From contig JAUILN010000017.1 in NCBI GenBank assembly GCA_030432695.1, positions 170,059 to 234,058 of the forward strand: a stretch of DNA of 64,000 nt, read 5' to 3'. Shown piece after piece: positions 24,062 through 33,147 of this stretch (position 1 is the first letter of the stretch; each line of letters begins with the position of its first letter). The notes beneath the pieces were generated by a model. It worked only from the letters and a program-made list of their open reading frames with translations, did no database searches and was not told the origin of the DNA. A program made the position numbers and the translations under genes. This stretch comes from a bacterium. GTDB lineage: Bacteria > Planctomycetota > UBA1135 > UBA2386.

Positions 24062-25708
24062 ATGTCTGCACCCCAACGAGCCCGCTTCGCGGCGCTGCTC
24101 CTCGCCGCGACCCCGTTCGCGGTGGCCCCGTTCCTGACGACCTCGTCCGTCGCGGCCCAGGATGCCGCCGCGGCCCAGGACCCCGCCGGTTCCCAGGACC
24201 AGGCCGAGCTGTTCCGTCGCCTGCAGGCGCGTCAGCAGGACCTGGTCGATGCGCGCATCGGCCTGATCCAGCCGGTCTCGATCAACGGCGTCGAGCTGTC
24301 GCCCGACCAGATCCGTCGCGAGGCGGTGTTCCTGGTCGGCGCCAAGACCGTCGAGGCCAAGATCGCCGAGTTCTTCGTCGCCGAGCAGCTCGAGATCGCC
24401 GTCGACGAGGAGGGCAAGGACCCGAAGGAATTCGAGATCAGCGACGAGGAGGTCGTCTCCGGCGTCCGCGATGCGATCAAGCAGTTCCAGCAGCAGAACC
24501 CGGGCATCGAGTTCTGGGAGGCGGTCCGCGCGCAGTACGGGATGGACAAGGATCAGTTCCTGTTCCAGCGCAAGCAGACCGTCCTGTTCGACAAGCTGTT
24601 CTTCCCCGGAGCGGCGTCGAACTGGCCGGAGATCACCCGTGAGGCGATCATGGCCTCGGCGCAGGGTGGTGACGGCAAGGCCTTCTGGGAGAACCTGCTG
24701 AAGGCCTCGGTCGACGAGCAGGGCAACCCGCGCGAGCTGCCGGCCTTCTGGATGCAGCTGTGCCGCGGTTGGGTGCAGAAGCAGCTCAAGCAGTGGAGTG
24801 ACATCCGCTACCCGTCCGACGGTCTCGAGGCGGAGTACTGCCTCGCGGTCAACGACCGCAAGCTCGAGACCCAGACCGCCTTCAACGAGATCAAGTCGGG
24901 CCTGTTCGTCCAGGACCTGGAGCGCGCGGTCACCGAGGTGGTGGTCCGTGAGGCGCTGCGTCAGGAACTCGCGAAGAACGGCGCCTACCTGTCCGACGAG
25001 GAGTTCCGCGCCGAGTTCAACGAGTACCGCGCCCAGTACGACGGCACGCCGTTCAACACCGAAGTCATCGCGACCGCGTTCAAGGGCTACCCGAGCCTCG
25101 AGGCGTTCCGGCAGCGCTGGCGCCTGATCCGCAGCTTCGAGCGGATGATCGAGCAGGACATCAACGACGACAACCTGCAGGCGCACGCCAACGAGTTCGG
25201 CTCGTTCTTCGCCGACGGCCAGGTGAACGTCGACGTCATCCAGATCTTCGGCCGCAACGTGAAGACCGGCGCCTGGGAGCCGAACGGCATGGCGCGGGCC
25301 AAGGAGCGCGCCGACGCGGCGATGGCCGCGATCGAGAACGAGCAGCCGTTCGACGAGGTGATGGCGGAGTACGGGGAGTACTACAACAACGACAAGGAAA
25401 AGGGCCGGATGGGCTCGAAGTCGCTCAACCAGCTGCGGCAGTCGCTGCGCGAGAGCGAGTTCACCGATCTCCTGCTGGGTCACTCGGTCGGTAGCTACCT
25501 CTACTACGAGGCCGAGCCGGGTCACGTCGTGGGGCCGCTGCGCGGTCCGGACGCCTACTACGTGGTGCGCGTGAACTCGCGGACCCCGGCGCGTTCGGCG
25601 GTCAGCGTGGCCGACGAGCGGACCCGCGAGCTGGTGAAGCAGGACTACGTGAACCACCGCTTCCTGCAGTGGGCGAACGAGGTCCTGGCGAGCGCCGAGA
25701 TCCAGTGA
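24062..25708 (+). CDS. Periplasmic SurA/PrsA-like peptidyl-prolyl isomerase
   Basis: A 548-residue protein with a signal peptide (FAALLLAATPFAVAPFLTTSSVAAQ). Residues about 60-330 are helical chaperone-like (VSINGVELSPDQIRREAV, a typical SurA N-domain lead). From about 385 a parvulin-type domain is suggested by VNVDVIQIFGRNVK, then RADAAMAAIENEQPFDEVMAEYG, and VGPLRGPDAYYVVRVNSRTPA, although it is divergent. Such proteins help outer-membrane or secreted proteins fold. The ATG at 24062 gives the signal peptide; an in-frame upstream ATG at 24018 would add 15 residues. Confidence 0.75.
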   Translation: MSAPQRARFAALLLAATPFAVAPFLTTSSVAAQDAAAAQDPAGSQDQAELFRRLQARQQDLVDARIGLIQPVSINGVELSPDQIRREAVFLVGAKTVEAKIAEFFVAEQLEIAVDEEGKDPKEFEISDEEVVSGVRDAIKQFQQQNPGIEFWEAVRAQYGMDKDQFLFQRKQTVLFDKLFFPGAASNWPEITREAIMASAQGGDGKAFWENLLKASVDEQGNPRELPAFWMQLCRGWVQKQLKQWSDIRYPSDGLEAEYCLAVNDRKLETQTAFNEIKSGLFVQDLERAVTEVVVREALRQELAKNGAYLSDEEFRAEFNEYRAQYDGTPFNTEVIATAFKGYPSLEAFRQRWRLIRSFERMIEQDINDDNLQAHANEFGSFFADGQVNVDVIQIFGRNVKTGAWEPNGMARAKERADAAMAAIENEQPFDEVMAEYGEYYNNDKEKGRMGSKSLNQLRQSLRESEFTDLLLGHSVGSYLYYEAEPGHVVGPLRGPDAYYVVRVNSRTPARSAVSVADERTRELVKQDYVNHRFLQWANEVLASAEIQ

Positions 25709-25745
25709 GCCTGACGGCCGCGCGCCATCCTGACGCAGCGCGGCC

Positions 25746-27692
25746 ATGGTTTCCGGCGGTCTCGCCCGGCATCATTCCGGGCAGGTGACCGAGGACCAAC
25801 GAACGAGTGCCGATGGCGCCACCTTGCGGGACCTGATCGCCCGTGTGAAGGCGGGTGCCGTCCGGAACAAGGGGCTGGTGGTGGCGATGATCGTCGCCGC
25901 CGTGCTGCAGTCGCTGTTCACCAAGGGCACGTTCCTGCTGGTGAAGCCGTTGTTCGATGCGATCGCGCCGGACGACAACGACGTCGGCGGATCCCGGTTG
26001 CCGGGCGAGGAGCTGTTGCTCGACGCCAAGCAGGGCATCGGGCAGTGGCTGACCGAGACCTTCACCGCCTTCGCGGTGTGGCTCCGCGACCTGCTCGGAA
26101 TCGATTTCGGTGCCGAGTCCGAGAAGAAGGCGGTGGTCTTCGCCTGCGCGATCGTCGCGGTCTTCGCCGGGGTGCTGGGTTCGTTCGCGATCTACTCGGC
26201 GACGGTGCTGAGTCGCTACTTCGCCTCCAAGGTCATCGTCGACCTGCGGAACGAGCTGGCCGACCACATCCTGCGCCTGCCGCTGCGCTACTTCGGTCGG
26301 CGGCGGATGGGGGAGCTGATCTCGCGGTTGACCAACGACACCGCGATCCTGAGTCGGACCTTCACGCTGGTCACCGAGAACCTCGTGACCGACCCGATGA
26401 TGTTGCTGGGGAACGTCATCCTGGTCGGCGCCGCGGTGCCTTGGGCCCTCGTGTTCTACCTGCCCGCGATCCCGCTGATGGCACTGCCGATGATCCGGCT
26501 GGGTCGCAAAGTCCACAAGCGGACCCGGGGGTCGCTGGAGGCGATGGGCGACTCGACCGAGTCGCTGAGCCAGATGCTGTCCGGCATCAAGGTGGTGAAG
26601 GCGTTCCAGCTCGAGGACGAGCGGCTGCGGGAGTTCGAACACAACAACGCCGAGTACCTGGCGCGGACGCGGCGGATGCTGGAGGCCAAGGGACGCTCGC
26701 AGGCCTGGGTGTTCCTGGGCTACCAGGCATCGTTCGCGGGCCTGATCGTGTTGCTCGGCTGGCTCCTGGTGGCGGACCACCTGGAGGTCAGCGACGTGGT
26801 GCTGGTCCTGCTGCCGGTCAGCACCACCTACCAGCACGTCAAGCGGTTGGCCCGTTCCTACAACACCGCGATGGAGTCGGTCGGCGCGCTGGACGAGATC
26901 CAGGTCATCCTCTCCGAGCAGCACGACGTCGCCGGCGCGCCAGGCCGGACGGTGCTCGATCCGGTGGTCGGCCGCATCGAGCTGCAGGGCGTCGACTTCG
27001 CCTACGGCGACGAGCCGGTGCTGCGTGACGTCTCGTTGGTCGCCGAGCCGGGGGAGACGATCGCGCTGGTGGGACCCTCGGGAGCCGGCAAGTCGACCTG
27101 CGTCGACCTGATCGCGCGGTTCCACGATCCGACCGGGGGCCGCATCCTGGTCGACGGCCACGATCTGCGGGACGTCGATCTGAGCAGCTACCGACGCCGC
27201 GTCGCGATGGTCACGCAGCAGCCGTTCCTGTTCAACGCGTCGGTCTACGACAACATCGTCTGTGGGAGGGTCGGTGCGACGCGCGACGAGGTCGTGGAGG
27301 CGGCCCGGCGCGCGCAGATCCACGAATTCGTCGAGACGCTGCCGCTCGGCTACGACACCGTGGTCGGCGAGCGGGGCAGCAACCTCAGCGGTGGTCAGAT
27401 GCAGCGGATCACCATCGCCCGTGCGATCGTGCGTGATCCGGTGGTGCTGTTCCTCGACGAGGCGACCTCGGCACTCGATTCCGAGAGCGAGGAGGCAGTG
27501 CAGCGGGCGCTCAACGAGCTGATGCGCGGCCGGACCAGTTTCGTGATCGCGCACCGCTTGTCGACGATCCGTGATGCCAGTCAGATCCTGGTGTTCGAGG
27601 CCGGGCAGATCGTCGAGCGTGGCGACCACGCTTCGTTGTCGGCGCAGGATGGGCTCTACAAGCGGCTGATCGACCTGCAGGAGTTGCGCTGA
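25746..27692 (+). CDS. MsbA-like lipid/multidrug ABC exporter (fused permease and ATPase)
   Basis: A 648-residue half-transporter. The permease occupies about 40-370 (spans around GLVVAMIVAAVLQSLF, VVFACAIVAVFAGVLGSF and WALVFYLPAIPLMALPMI). The ATPase occupies about 400-648: Walker A GPSGAGKST, Q-loop TQQPFLF, signature NLSGGQ, Walker B VVLFLDEATSALD and switch AHRLSTI are all intact. Homologues flip lipid A precursors or export lipids and drugs at the inner membrane as homodimers. The gene stands alone, so the substrate cannot be fixed. The N-terminal 20 residues before RTSADG may be over-extended. Confidence 0.88.
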   Translation: MVSGGLARHHSGQVTEDQRTSADGATLRDLIARVKAGAVRNKGLVVAMIVAAVLQSLFTKGTFLLVKPLFDAIAPDDNDVGGSRLPGEELLLDAKQGIGQWLTETFTAFAVWLRDLLGIDFGAESEKKAVVFACAIVAVFAGVLGSFAIYSATVLSRYFASKVIVDLRNELADHILRLPLRYFGRRRMGELISRLTNDTAILSRTFTLVTENLVTDPMMLLGNVILVGAAVPWALVFYLPAIPLMALPMIRLGRKVHKRTRGSLEAMGDSTESLSQMLSGIKVVKAFQLEDERLREFEHNNAEYLARTRRMLEAKGRSQAWVFLGYQASFAGLIVLLGWLLVADHLEVSDVVLVLLPVSTTYQHVKRLARSYNTAMESVGALDEIQVILSEQHDVAGAPGRTVLDPVVGRIELQGVDFAYGDEPVLRDVSLVAEPGETIALVGPSGAGKSTCVDLIARFHDPTGGRILVDGHDLRDVDLSSYRRRVAMVTQQPFLFNASVYDNIVCGRVGATRDEVVEAARRAQIHEFVETLPLGYDTVVGERGSNLSGGQMQRITIARAIVRDPVVLFLDEATSALDSESEEAVQRALNELMRGRTSFVIAHRLSTIRDASQILVFEAGQIVERGDHASLSAQDGLYKRLIDLQELR

Positions 27693-27701
27693 TCCGCGCC
27701 T

Positions 27702-28184
27702 CTAGAGGTCGGTGAGCAGGACCACCGCGGTGGCACGCACCGCCTCGCCACGACCGATCGCGTCGACGCCCTCGCCGGTCTTGCCCTTGAGGTTGACCCG
27801 CTCGGCTTCGAGGTCGAAGAGTTCGCCGATCCGGCTGCGCAGTGCCGGCCGGTGCGGAGCCAGTTTCGGTCGTTCGCACTCGACCACCACATCGATCGAC
27901 GCGACTCGTAGACCATGCTCGGTGATCGCCTCGAGTGCCGCGGTGCAGAACTCGTGGCTGGCCCGGTCCTTGTTCACGGCCGCGTCGTCGGGGAACAGCG
28001 AGCCCAGGTCGTCGAGTCCTGCCGCGCCGAGCACGGCGTCGCAGATCGCGTGAAGGATCGCGTCGCCGTCGCTGTGGCCGATCGGGCCGACGTCGCAGGG
28101 CAGCACCAGGCCGCCGAGCGTGCAGGGCCGGTCGGGTCCGAGTCGGTGCAGGTCGATGCCGAGGCCGATGCGGGGAGCGTTCAT
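27702..28184 (-). CDS. ispF: 2-C-methyl-D-erythritol 2,4-cyclodiphosphate synthase
   Basis: A 160-residue enzyme of the MEP isoprenoid pathway that cyclises the CDP-ME phosphate made after IspD and IspE, releasing CMP. Conserved elements include GIDLHRL (metal-binding D and H), GHSDGDAILHAICDAVLGAA and DLGSLFPDD, and the C-terminal GKTGEGVDAIGRGEAVRA. Its ATG overlaps the ispD stop, a common fusion or operon pair. Length is normal. Confidence 0.95.
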   Translation of the reverse strand: MNAPRIGLGIDLHRLGPDRPCTLGGLVLPCDVGPIGHSDGDAILHAICDAVLGAAGLDDLGSLFPDDAAVNKDRASHEFCTAALEAITEHGLRVASIDVVVECERPKLAPHRPALRSRIGELFDLEAERVNLKGKTGEGVDAIGRGEAVRATAVVLLTDL

Positions 28185-28876
28185 GCGAGGTCGGGGTCCT
28201 GGGCCAGGAGTTCGGCCATCGCCAGGTCCTCGGGGGTGGTGATCTTGAAGTTCCGGCGGTCGCCGGGCACCACGCGGACCGGGAGTCCCGCATGTTCGCA
28301 CAGCGAGACGTCGTCGGTGCCCTGGAAGCCGGTGCGCTCGGCGTGGCCGAGGGCTTCGCGGAGCAGGTCGCGGCGGACCACCTGCGGGGTCTGCGCCTGG
28401 TGCAGGCGCGCGCGGTCGACGGTGGCGAGGACCTCGAGTCGATCGTCGGCGCGCTTCAGCGTGTCGGCGAGGGGCACGGCAAGCAGGGCTGCGCCGTGTT
28501 CGGCGGCGGTGCGGAGCAGCAGGCGGGTGGCCTCGATCGGCAGGAACGGGCGGGCGGCATCGTGGACGAGCACCAACTCGCAGTCGTCGTCCGCGGCTGC
28601 GAGCGCGGCCTGCATCGATTCCTGGCGGGTCTCCCCGCCGGCCACCAGCTTGAACTCCGATGCGCGTTCCAGATCGGCCCGCAGCGGTTCGATGTAGCGC
28701 CGGTGGTCGTCCGGATGCGCGGCGAGCACCACGTCGCGTTCGTCGGTGACCGCCGCCAACCGACGGAGGCTACGGACCACCAGGGGCACGCCGCGGCAGG
28801 CGACGAACGCCTTGGGGACGGGCGAGCCGAGGCGGGTGCCGCGGCCCGAGGCGAGGAGCAACATCGCGACCTTCAC
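28181..28876 (-). CDS. ispD: 2-C-methyl-D-erythritol 4-phosphate cytidylyltransferase
   Basis: A 231-residue enzyme that couples CTP to methylerythritol phosphate, third step of the MEP pathway. The nucleotide-binding start MLLLASGRGTRLGSPVPKA, the HDAARPFLP motif and GFQGTDDVSLCEHAGLPV are all family features. It is translationally coupled to ispF (ATGA overlap). Upstream, ruvC is transcribed divergently from 28984, leaving 107 bases for promoters. Confidence 0.95.
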   Translation of the reverse strand: MKVAMLLLASGRGTRLGSPVPKAFVACRGVPLVVRSLRRLAAVTDERDVVLAAHPDDHRRYIEPLRADLERASEFKLVAGGETRQESMQAALAAADDDCELVLVHDAARPFLPIEATRLLLRTAAEHGAALLAVPLADTLKRADDRLEVLATVDRARLHQAQTPQVVRRDLLREALGHAERTGFQGTDDVSLCEHAGLPVRVVPGDRRNFKITTPEDLAMAELLAQDPDLA

Positions 28877-28983
28877 GGTCGCGGGAGGCTATTGGTTCGT
28901 GCCGGTCGATTCACCTGGCCCGGTGGCGCGTCTGCAGCAAGGCGTTGTCCGCATCTCCGGGCGGCGCGGGTAGAGTGCTGGCG

Positions 28984-29562
28984 ATGGCGGTAAGGATCCT
29001 GGGAATCGACCCCGGCACGATCACGGTGGGTGTGGCGTGCGTCGAGATCGAGGAGCGGAGTCCGTCGACGGCAGTCGTCGGCGCCGCGCGGCCGTTGGCG
29101 ATGCGCGCTTCCAACGTCGTGCGCGCCGGACGGCCGTCGAGTTCCGGGACGCGGGTGCTCGCCGCCGAAGCGATCCGCTTGGGGCGTCGCGACCCGGTGG
29201 GACTGCGGTTGGCGAGGTTGGTCGACGCGCTGCGGGACTACCTGGTACGGCTCGATCCGCACGAGCTGGCCCTGGAGGAGGCGTTCCATGGCAAGAGCGC
29301 GCAGTCGGCCTTGCGGATCGGCGAGGCGCGTGGCGTGATCCTGGCGACCGCCTACGCGCACGGGATCGAGGTGCATCAGTATCCGCCGGCTCGGATCAAG
29401 CGCGCGGTGGCCGGGCACGGCGGGGCCAGCAAGGAGGCGGTTGCCGAGATGGCGTGCCGCTCGCTCGGGATCCGAAGCCTCGCGGGACCGGCCGATGTCG
29501 CCGATGCATTGGCGGTCGCTCTGTGCCGGGTCGAGGAGCGGCAGGCGCCGACGATCGGCTGA
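28984..29562 (+). CDS. ruvC: Crossover junction endodeoxyribonuclease RuvC
   Basis: A 192-residue Holliday-junction resolvase. The RNase H-like catalytic acids are in ILGIDPGTITVG (first Asp), LALEEAFHGKSAQSALRIGE (Glu) and PADVADALAVALC (last Asp pair). Segment AYAHGIEVHQYPPARIKRAV is also typical. The ATG at 28984 gives the normal length; an upstream in-frame ATG at 28945 would add a non-conserved extension. No ruvA or ruvB is adjacent in this window. Confidence 0.93.
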   Translation: MAVRILGIDPGTITVGVACVEIEERSPSTAVVGAARPLAMRASNVVRAGRPSSSGTRVLAAEAIRLGRRDPVGLRLARLVDALRDYLVRLDPHELALEEAFHGKSAQSALRIGEARGVILATAYAHGIEVHQYPPARIKRAVAGHGGASKEAVAEMACRSLGIRSLAGPADVADALAVALCRVEERQAPTIG

Positions 29563-29582
29563 GCGAGCCTCTCGGCCCTTGG

Positions 29583-30644
29583 TCAGGGTTCGAGGATCGG
29601 CAGGTCGAAGTCGTCCGGACCGCTCTGCAGCCGTCGTTCGGAGCGCTCGGGCGCCTCGACCACCGGGCCGCAGGAGTCGGCGAATTCGTCGTCGTACGCG
29701 GCGGGCCGCAGGTGCCTCCGGGGTTCCCGGCCTACCAGGTCCTGGCCACGGGACTCATCGTCAGGAAGCGCTGTGGGCTGCGGGCGTCGGGCTCGCTGGT
29801 CCACGTGCGGGTCGGTCGACCCCATGGCTCGGCCGCGCGGTCCGCTCGGTCGTTCGGCCGACGAGGTCGGTCCGCTGTCTTCGCGGCTCCGGCGTTGTGA
29901 CGCGAGGTAGCGCCGTGCGACCCGGTCGAAGGCGATCGCCACGTCGGCTTCCTCCCGGAGCGGCAGCGGGGCTGCCCCGGCGAATCGGACCTCGACGACG
30001 TCATCGACGCGGCAGAGGGTCGCGAGTGCGGTGCCGCGGTAGGAGAACGATCGACGGTAGCGGTCGCCGGAGGCCTCGATCACCGGATCGAGCCGATCGA
30101 TGAGGTCGAGGAAGCGCCGGGCCCGGGGGTAATCGTCGAGCGCCGACGGGAGCCCGGCATCGGTGACGCGGGCCCCGAGGTGGGGGCGGCCGTGGTCGAG
30201 GAGAGGCACCACGCCGACGTCACGCTGGCCGCCGATCTGGAATGGCTCGAGGCGGAGCACCGTGATCCTGGGGTCGGCGAGTTCCCGCAGTCGGCGCAAG
30301 GTGGTGTCGGTCAGGTCGAAGCAGGCCACGATCGCGCGGACTCCCCGATCGAGTCGGACGGCGCGCCGCTGCAGGACGTCGCGAAGCGCGGCACCGAACT
30401 CGTCGAACCAGGACAAGGCCTCGACCACGCGGGCCGGGACCGACCTGTCGTCGGGAGGGGGGGCCAAGAAGAGAAGCACCGGCAGCCCAGAGGCGTCGCG
30501 TGCCACGGCATCCACCAGGATGCCCTCGCCGAGGCGCAGACCTTCCACCACGGTTTGGAGGCCGCCTTCGAGGCGTTCAGGTGCGCGCAACACGACCTCG
30601 GCGAGGCCGTCCTGCGTGCGTGGCACGATCGGACCGTAGATCAT
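29583..30644 (-). CDS. Unknown cytosolic protein with disordered tail
   Basis: A 353-residue protein starting MIYGPIVPRTQDGLAEVVL. The first 230 residues appear folded: LRLGEGILVDAVARDASGLP, VLLFLAPPPDDRSVPARVVE, then ALRDVLQRRAVRLDRGVRA. The layout, including a late ADVAIAFDRVARRYL, vaguely recalls endonuclease-like folds, but no catalytic set can be confirmed. The last 110 residues are Arg/Ser/Pro-rich and probably disordered. A GTG one codon upstream (30647) is an alternative start. Confidence 0.5.
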   Translation of the reverse strand: MIYGPIVPRTQDGLAEVVLRAPERLEGGLQTVVEGLRLGEGILVDAVARDASGLPVLLFLAPPPDDRSVPARVVEALSWFDEFGAALRDVLQRRAVRLDRGVRAIVACFDLTDTTLRRLRELADPRITVLRLEPFQIGGQRDVGVVPLLDHGRPHLGARVTDAGLPSALDDYPRARRFLDLIDRLDPVIEASGDRYRRSFSYRGTALATLCRVDDVVEVRFAGAAPLPLREEADVAIAFDRVARRYLASQRRSREDSGPTSSAERPSGPRGRAMGSTDPHVDQRARRPQPTALPDDESRGQDLVGREPRRHLRPAAYDDEFADSCGPVVEAPERSERRLQSGPDDFDLPILEP

Positions 30645-30699
30645 CACGGACTCCCTTGGGGCCGCCCGCCCCGTGGTTCTGGCTCCGTGATCGGTGAGA

Positions 30700-31197
30700 A
30701 TGTCCCGACACGCCGCCAATGCAACCACTTTTCGCCGAAGCGTGGCCGAGAGTCGGTGCTCCCGTTGCCAGTTCTTCGTGCGGGAATCGAACACCAACCA
30801 ACCGATCACCGATTCGCGGGCGCCTCGGCTCTCGCCTTCCTCTCGCGAGGGCGTCCTCTGGACTGTCTGGGCCGGGTGGACCGTGCTCGCGGCGATCCTG
30901 GCGCTCGCGCGTGCGCTTCCACCCGATCGCTCTTCCGTCCCTCTGGTCGAGCCCAGAACGGTGGATCTCGCCCGGGATCCGGTGCCGGTGCTGTCGTTGC
31001 TTCCCGGCTTGGGACCCCACCGCGCCGAGGCCATCGTCCTCGACCGGATTCGCTACGGTCCTGCCAGGACCTGGGAGGAGCTGCACCGGATCCACGGCTT
31101 CGGACCTGCGCTGGTCGAGACGATCCGGCGTCATGCGGCCCTCGACGGTGGTCCGGACGCTTCGGATCGGGAGGTGCCCGATCGGCCGGTCCGGTGA
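30700..31197 (+). CDS. ComEA-like helix-hairpin-helix membrane protein
   Basis: A 165-residue protein with one span (VLWTVWAGWTVLAAILALA) followed by a tandem helix-hairpin-helix: DPVPVLSLLPGLGPHRAEAI, then TWEELHRIHGFGPALVETI. This resembles ComEA, which binds incoming DNA at the membrane in competent cells. The N-terminal 50 residues are low-complexity and the true start may be later, for instance GTG near 30778. No other competence gene is in the window. Confidence 0.7.
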   Translation: MSRHAANATTFRRSVAESRCSRCQFFVRESNTNQPITDSRAPRLSPSSREGVLWTVWAGWTVLAAILALARALPPDRSSVPLVEPRTVDLARDPVPVLSLLPGLGPHRAEAIVLDRIRYGPARTWEELHRIHGFGPALVETIRRHAALDGGPDASDREVPDRPVR

Positions 31198-31261
31198 TTC
31201 CGGACCCGGTTCGGTGCGGCCGATCGTTCGGTCGAGGCGTGGCATCTGCTAACTTGCCGCC

Positions 31262-32146
31262 GTGGAGCTTCCCCCGGCCGTGGTCGAACAGTGCGTGCGT
31301 CGAGCGCTCGAGGAGGATCTCGGAGCGAGCGGCGACGTGACGACGAGGCTCGCCCTGACCTCGGCGCGACGCGTCGCAGCGCGCATCGTGGCGAAGGCCG
31401 ACGGGGTCCTCGCCGGGCTTCCGCTCGCGGCGCAGTCGTTCCGGAGCCTCGATCCCCAGGCCGAACTGAGGTTCCACCGACGGGATGGCGAGCCGGTGGT
31501 TCGTGGCGATCTCGTGATGGAGATCGAGGGCGACGCCGCAGCGATCCTGGCCGCCGAGCGCACCGCGCTCAACTTCCTCCAACGCCTGTCGGGAGTGGCG
31601 ACGCGGACCAGACACTTCGTGGAGCTGGTGCGAGGAACCCGGGCGCGGATCCTCGACACGCGTAAGACCACACCGGGCTTGCGGCTGCTGGAGAAGCAGG
31701 CCGTGGTCCTCGGGGGTGGCGAGGCGCACCGCGTCGGCTTGTTCGACCAGGTGCTGCTGAAGGAGAACCACTTCGCGTGCGCGGCGCCGGAGCCGCGGGC
31801 CGAGATCGTTGCACGGGTCGTGGCAGCGCAGCGTGAGCTCGGCGATGCATCGGTCATCGTCGAGGCGCGTGACGAGGCCGAGGCGTTGGCCGCGGTGGAA
31901 GGTGGGGCCGGCGTCGTGCTGCTCGACAACTTCGCGCCGGACGGACTGCTCGCCCAGCTGGTTGCCAGTGTCCGACTTGCCGCGGAGCGCCGCGGGCAGA
32001 CCCTGGAGGTCGAGGTGTCGGGTGGCGTCGACCTGACCACCGTGCGGCGCTACGCGGAGTGCGGCGTAGACCGGATCTCGATCGGCGCGCTCACCCATTC
32101 GGTGACGGCGCTCGATCTGTCGCTGCTCGTCGAGGTCGCGGCATGA
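31262..32146 (+). CDS. nadC: Nicotinate-nucleotide pyrophosphorylase (carboxylating)
   Basis: A 294-residue enzyme that turns quinolinate and PRPP into nicotinate mononucleotide in NAD synthesis. Conserved pieces are DLGASGDVTTRLAL, AERTALNFLQRLSGVAT, ILDTRKTTPGLR, LLKENHF and GVVLLDNFAPD, with EVSGGVDLTTVRRYAECGVD near the end. The GTG start is at the right distance for a full-length enzyme. It overlaps the next gene by ATGA. nadA and nadB are not in the window. Confidence 0.95.
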   Translation: MELPPAVVEQCVRRALEEDLGASGDVTTRLALTSARRVAARIVAKADGVLAGLPLAAQSFRSLDPQAELRFHRRDGEPVVRGDLVMEIEGDAAAILAAERTALNFLQRLSGVATRTRHFVELVRGTRARILDTRKTTPGLRLLEKQAVVLGGGEAHRVGLFDQVLLKENHFACAAPEPRAEIVARVVAAQRELGDASVIVEARDEAEALAAVEGGAGVVLLDNFAPDGLLAQLVASVRLAAERRGQTLEVEVSGGVDLTTVRRYAECGVDRISIGALTHSVTALDLSLLVEVAA

Positions 32147-32577
32147 CCGACTCGTTCCACTACACGGTTCGTCCCGAGCCGCTCGCGGTTCGTTCGTTGC
32201 GCGGGGACGTCCGCGACGCGCTCGAACAACACGGAGTCGACGACCGGTCGATCGGCAGCGTCGTGCTGGTCCTCGACGAACTGGTCAACAATTCGATCGA
32301 GCATGGGCTGGCCTACCGTGGCAGCGAGGACAGTTTCGACGTCGTCGTGACCGTGAGCGATGAGCGTATCGGCGTGGAGTTCCACGACCCGGCGGTTCCG
32401 CCGGACGTGTTGAAGGACATCCTCAACCTGTTCGCCGCGGTCTCGGACGGTGCGCCGCCACCCGACTTCGAGCGCGGCCGCGGTCTGTTCCTGATCAGCG
32501 ACGGCCTCGAGGGGCTGCGGGTCGAGTCGGCTGATGACGGGCACGGCATGCGTGTCCGGGGCCACGTTGCCCGGTGA
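32143..32577 (+). CDS. RsbW/SpoIIAB-type anti-sigma serine kinase
   Basis: A 144-residue GHKL ATPase of the anti-sigma class: VLVLDELVNNSIEHGLAYRG holds the N-box, VEFHDPAVPPDVLKD the G1-like box and GRGLFLISDGLEGLRV the G2 region. These proteins bind a sigma factor and phosphorylate an anti-anti-sigma partner, switching stress or development programmes. No sigma or STAS partner is next to it. It is coupled to nadC before and to the vanZ-like gene after (GTGA overlap). Confidence 0.82.
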   Translation: MTDSFHYTVRPEPLAVRSLRGDVRDALEQHGVDDRSIGSVVLVLDELVNNSIEHGLAYRGSEDSFDVVVTVSDERIGVEFHDPAVPPDVLKDILNLFAAVSDGAPPPDFERGRGLFLISDGLEGLRVESADDGHGMRVRGHVAR

Positions 32578-33122
32578 ACTCCGCCTCGAGCCCCGCGGTG
32601 GAACGCGCTCCGGAACAGCGACCGGACGGAGGCCCTTCGACCTGGCTCCTGCGCGGTCTGCGGTCCTGGGAGCGGGCGCCGATCGGAGCCCGGTTGCCGG
32701 CGGTCGTCGGCTGGATGGTGTCGATCTGGCTCATCTCGGCGCGGCACGGCACTGGTGGGACCCGCTGGTGGGCGACCGCGCTGCTGTGGAACGGTGGCCA
32801 CTTCGTGGTGTTCGGGATCCTGGCACTCCTCTGGCGCGCGGCGCTGGCCGGGCGGCGGGTCGAGTCGGTTCTGGCCGACCGGGTCGCCGTGACAGTGACG
32901 GTCGCCTATGCGGTGGTCGACGAGTGGCATCAGGCGCACGTGCCTGGGCGTTCGTCGGATCCGTGGGACGTCTGTTCGGACGCCTCGGGTGCGGTGTTCG
33001 CGGTCGCTCTGGCCGCGGTCCTGCGGAGCCGTCTTCCCGGCCGGCGTCCGACCGCCGCCCGCTGGCTGGTGCCGCTGGCGCTCGCCGCGGGGACGGTCAG
33101 CGTCGCGATGGCGACCCGGTGA
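32574..33122 (+). CDS. VanZ-like membrane protein
   Basis: A 182-residue protein with about four spans (LPAVVGWMVSIWLISAR, TALLWNGGHFVVFGILALLW, VAVTVTVAYAVVDEWHQ, AVFAVALAAVL). The DEWHQAHVPGRSSDPWDVCSDASGA block is the VanZ signature (written here only to describe its position, about residues 115-139). VanZ-like proteins lower susceptibility to lipoglycopeptides in some species; otherwise their role is unclear. The long polar N-terminus (about 40 residues) is unusual. Confidence 0.8.
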   Translation: MNSASSPAVERAPEQRPDGGPSTWLLRGLRSWERAPIGARLPAVVGWMVSIWLISARHGTGGTRWWATALLWNGGHFVVFGILALLWRAALAGRRVESVLADRVAVTVTVAYAVVDEWHQAHVPGRSSDPWDVCSDASGAVFAVALAAVLRSRLPGRRPTAARWLVPLALAAGTVSVAMATR

Positions 33123-33147
33123 GACCCGGTCGGCACCGCGTCGTGAC

